Shown here: piece after piece, positions 63,423-64,000 of the stretch
Position numbering within the stretch: the first letter of the stretch is position 1
Layout: each line of letters opens with the position of its first letter
Source: QHWT01 sp963755695
GTDB taxonomy: Bacteria; Acidobacteriota; Vicinamibacteria; Vicinamibacterales; 2-12-FULL-66-21
Length of the DNA stretch: 64,000 nucleotides
Assembly (NCBI GenBank): GCA_963755695.1
Contig: CAVWLB010000010.1
Coordinates: 1,984,001 to 2,048,000 of the forward strand
Direction: 5' to 3'
Translations under genes and position numbers: made by a program
The notes under the pieces: generated by a model
What the model saw: the letters and a program-made list of their open reading frames with translations, nothing else
Told to the model about the DNA's origin: nothing
The model's database searches: none

Positions 63423-64000
63423 ATGATTGATGTTCGGATTGCCACCTATAACATCCACCGCTGCCGCGGGATGGACCGCCGCGTCGTCCCGGTGCGGATC
63501 ATCGAGGTGCTTCGCGATATCGACGCCGACGTCATCGCACTGCAGGAGGTGATCGGCGCGGGACCGGCCGGCGCGGGCCAGGCCGAGGAAATCGGCGCCG
63601 GGCTCGGCATGGGATGGGTGATGAACTGCGTGCGCACGCTGCGGCAGCACCAGTTCGGCAACGTCGTGTTGAGCCGCTATCCGATCGTCCATCACAGCCA
63701 GTACCGACCTGTCGTGGCGCACCTGCGAGTCCCGGAACTGCCAGCGCGCGGACCTCGACATCGGCGGACAGATTCTGCACGTTTACAACGTGCATCTCGG
63801 CACCGCGGTGCTCGAGCGCCGCTATCAGGCGGGTCGACTCGCCTCATTCGTGCACGATCGGCGCGTGACCGGTCCGAAGATGATCCTGGGAGACTTCAAT
63901 GAATGGATGCGCGGACTCGCGACCAAGACCTTGTCAGCGCTCTTCGAGAGCGTCGATATCGCGGCGCATCTGAAGCGACGCCGCACCTATCCCGGTCTCT
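63423..64000 (+). CDS. Endonuclease/exonuclease/phosphatase family protein, 3' partial (one frame break)
   Basis: IATYNIHRCRGMDRRVVPVRIIEVLRDIDADVIALQEV, with the Asn and Glu of the EEP active site, then FGNVVLSRYPIV, HVYNVHLGTAVLERRYQAGRL (His/Asn) and KMILGDFNEWMRG (Asp/Asn). An extra c at 63741, after ctg, breaks the frame; removing it joins VPEL to QRADLDIGGQILHV. The gene continues past the right edge. Pairing with the cardiolipin-synthase-like gene resembles E. coli ybhP next to clsB (ybhO), which suggests a link to phospholipid or membrane work. Confidence 0.88.

Noticed and set aside
63127..63426. 99-residue open frame with a 15-residue repeat
   Set aside because: It is the 45-bp DNA repeat read in frame; no start signal, and the opposite strand is equally open.

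Overview
The window looks like a chromosomal segment of an Acidobacteriota bacterium, probably Vicinamibacteria-like. The evidence is the high GC, six copies of the ~800-residue duplicated MacB/FtsX permease family (ADOP) that is typical of this phylum, a ~1,060-residue BNR/sortilin-type secreted protein, and many small envelope proteins of the kinds common there. I found no transposase, integrase, tRNA, rRNA or CRISPR array, so it reads as ordinary chromosome rather than an island.

Layout. 1-6.5 kb: end of a four-helix-bundle gene, an unknown protein, a TPM-domain protein, LemA, DinB, a polytopic membrane protein, a YheT-type hydrolase and a DUF72 protein. 6.7-14.1 kb: three ADOP permeases in tandem. 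14.3-25.3 kb: a membrane protein, the BNR protein, an unknown protein, a TMEM175-like channel, a lactate permease, a fourth ADOP, DUF1697 and a GT-A-like protein. 25.4-36.5 kb: about 11 kb all on the minus strand, read as tetR-hlyD-ATPase-tolC-ATPase-permease-permease (an efflux system resembling E. coli cecR-ybhGFSR, with the YbhF double ATPase split into two genes), then an OmpR-type regulator, its sensor kinase and an HtrA/DegP protease (an envelope-stress module). 36.6-40.2 kb: LytTR regulator, LytS-type kinase and three small membrane proteins. 40.4-43.5 kb: a secreted M24 peptidase, a diheme cytochrome c and a secreted unknown. 43.7-49.6 kb: two more ADOPs followed by a LolD/MacB-type ATPase, a candidate partner for the orphan permeases. 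49.7-51.8 kb: RRM protein, a CusF-SCO1 fusion and a transglutaminase-like protein. 51.9-60.5 kb: AsnB-type amidotransferase and O-antigen-ligase-type protein (as in exosortase/EPS loci), a secreted Ig-domain protein with a decayed partial paralogue, VanZ, and two small proteins. 60.6-64 kb: a regulatory-like beta-sandwich protein, cardiolipin-synthase-like PLD and an EEP nuclease (cut by the window end).

The most unusual signal is in the sequence itself. Many genes are broken into three frames, but almost every traced break is one extra base placed directly after a codon's third base, and that base is usually the alternative synonymous wobble base (ctt then c, gat then c, ccc then g). The breaks cluster in blocks. 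The best reading is that both alleles of strain-variable wobble sites were written into the consensus, so these genes are probably intact in the organism; I annotate them as single frameshifted CDSs. Other recurring features are intergenic tracts of 7-9 bp degenerate direct repeats with a different unit at each site, a 45-bp tandem repeat with inverted flanks, and -10 boxes only 6-9 nt before start codons, suggesting leaderless transcripts.
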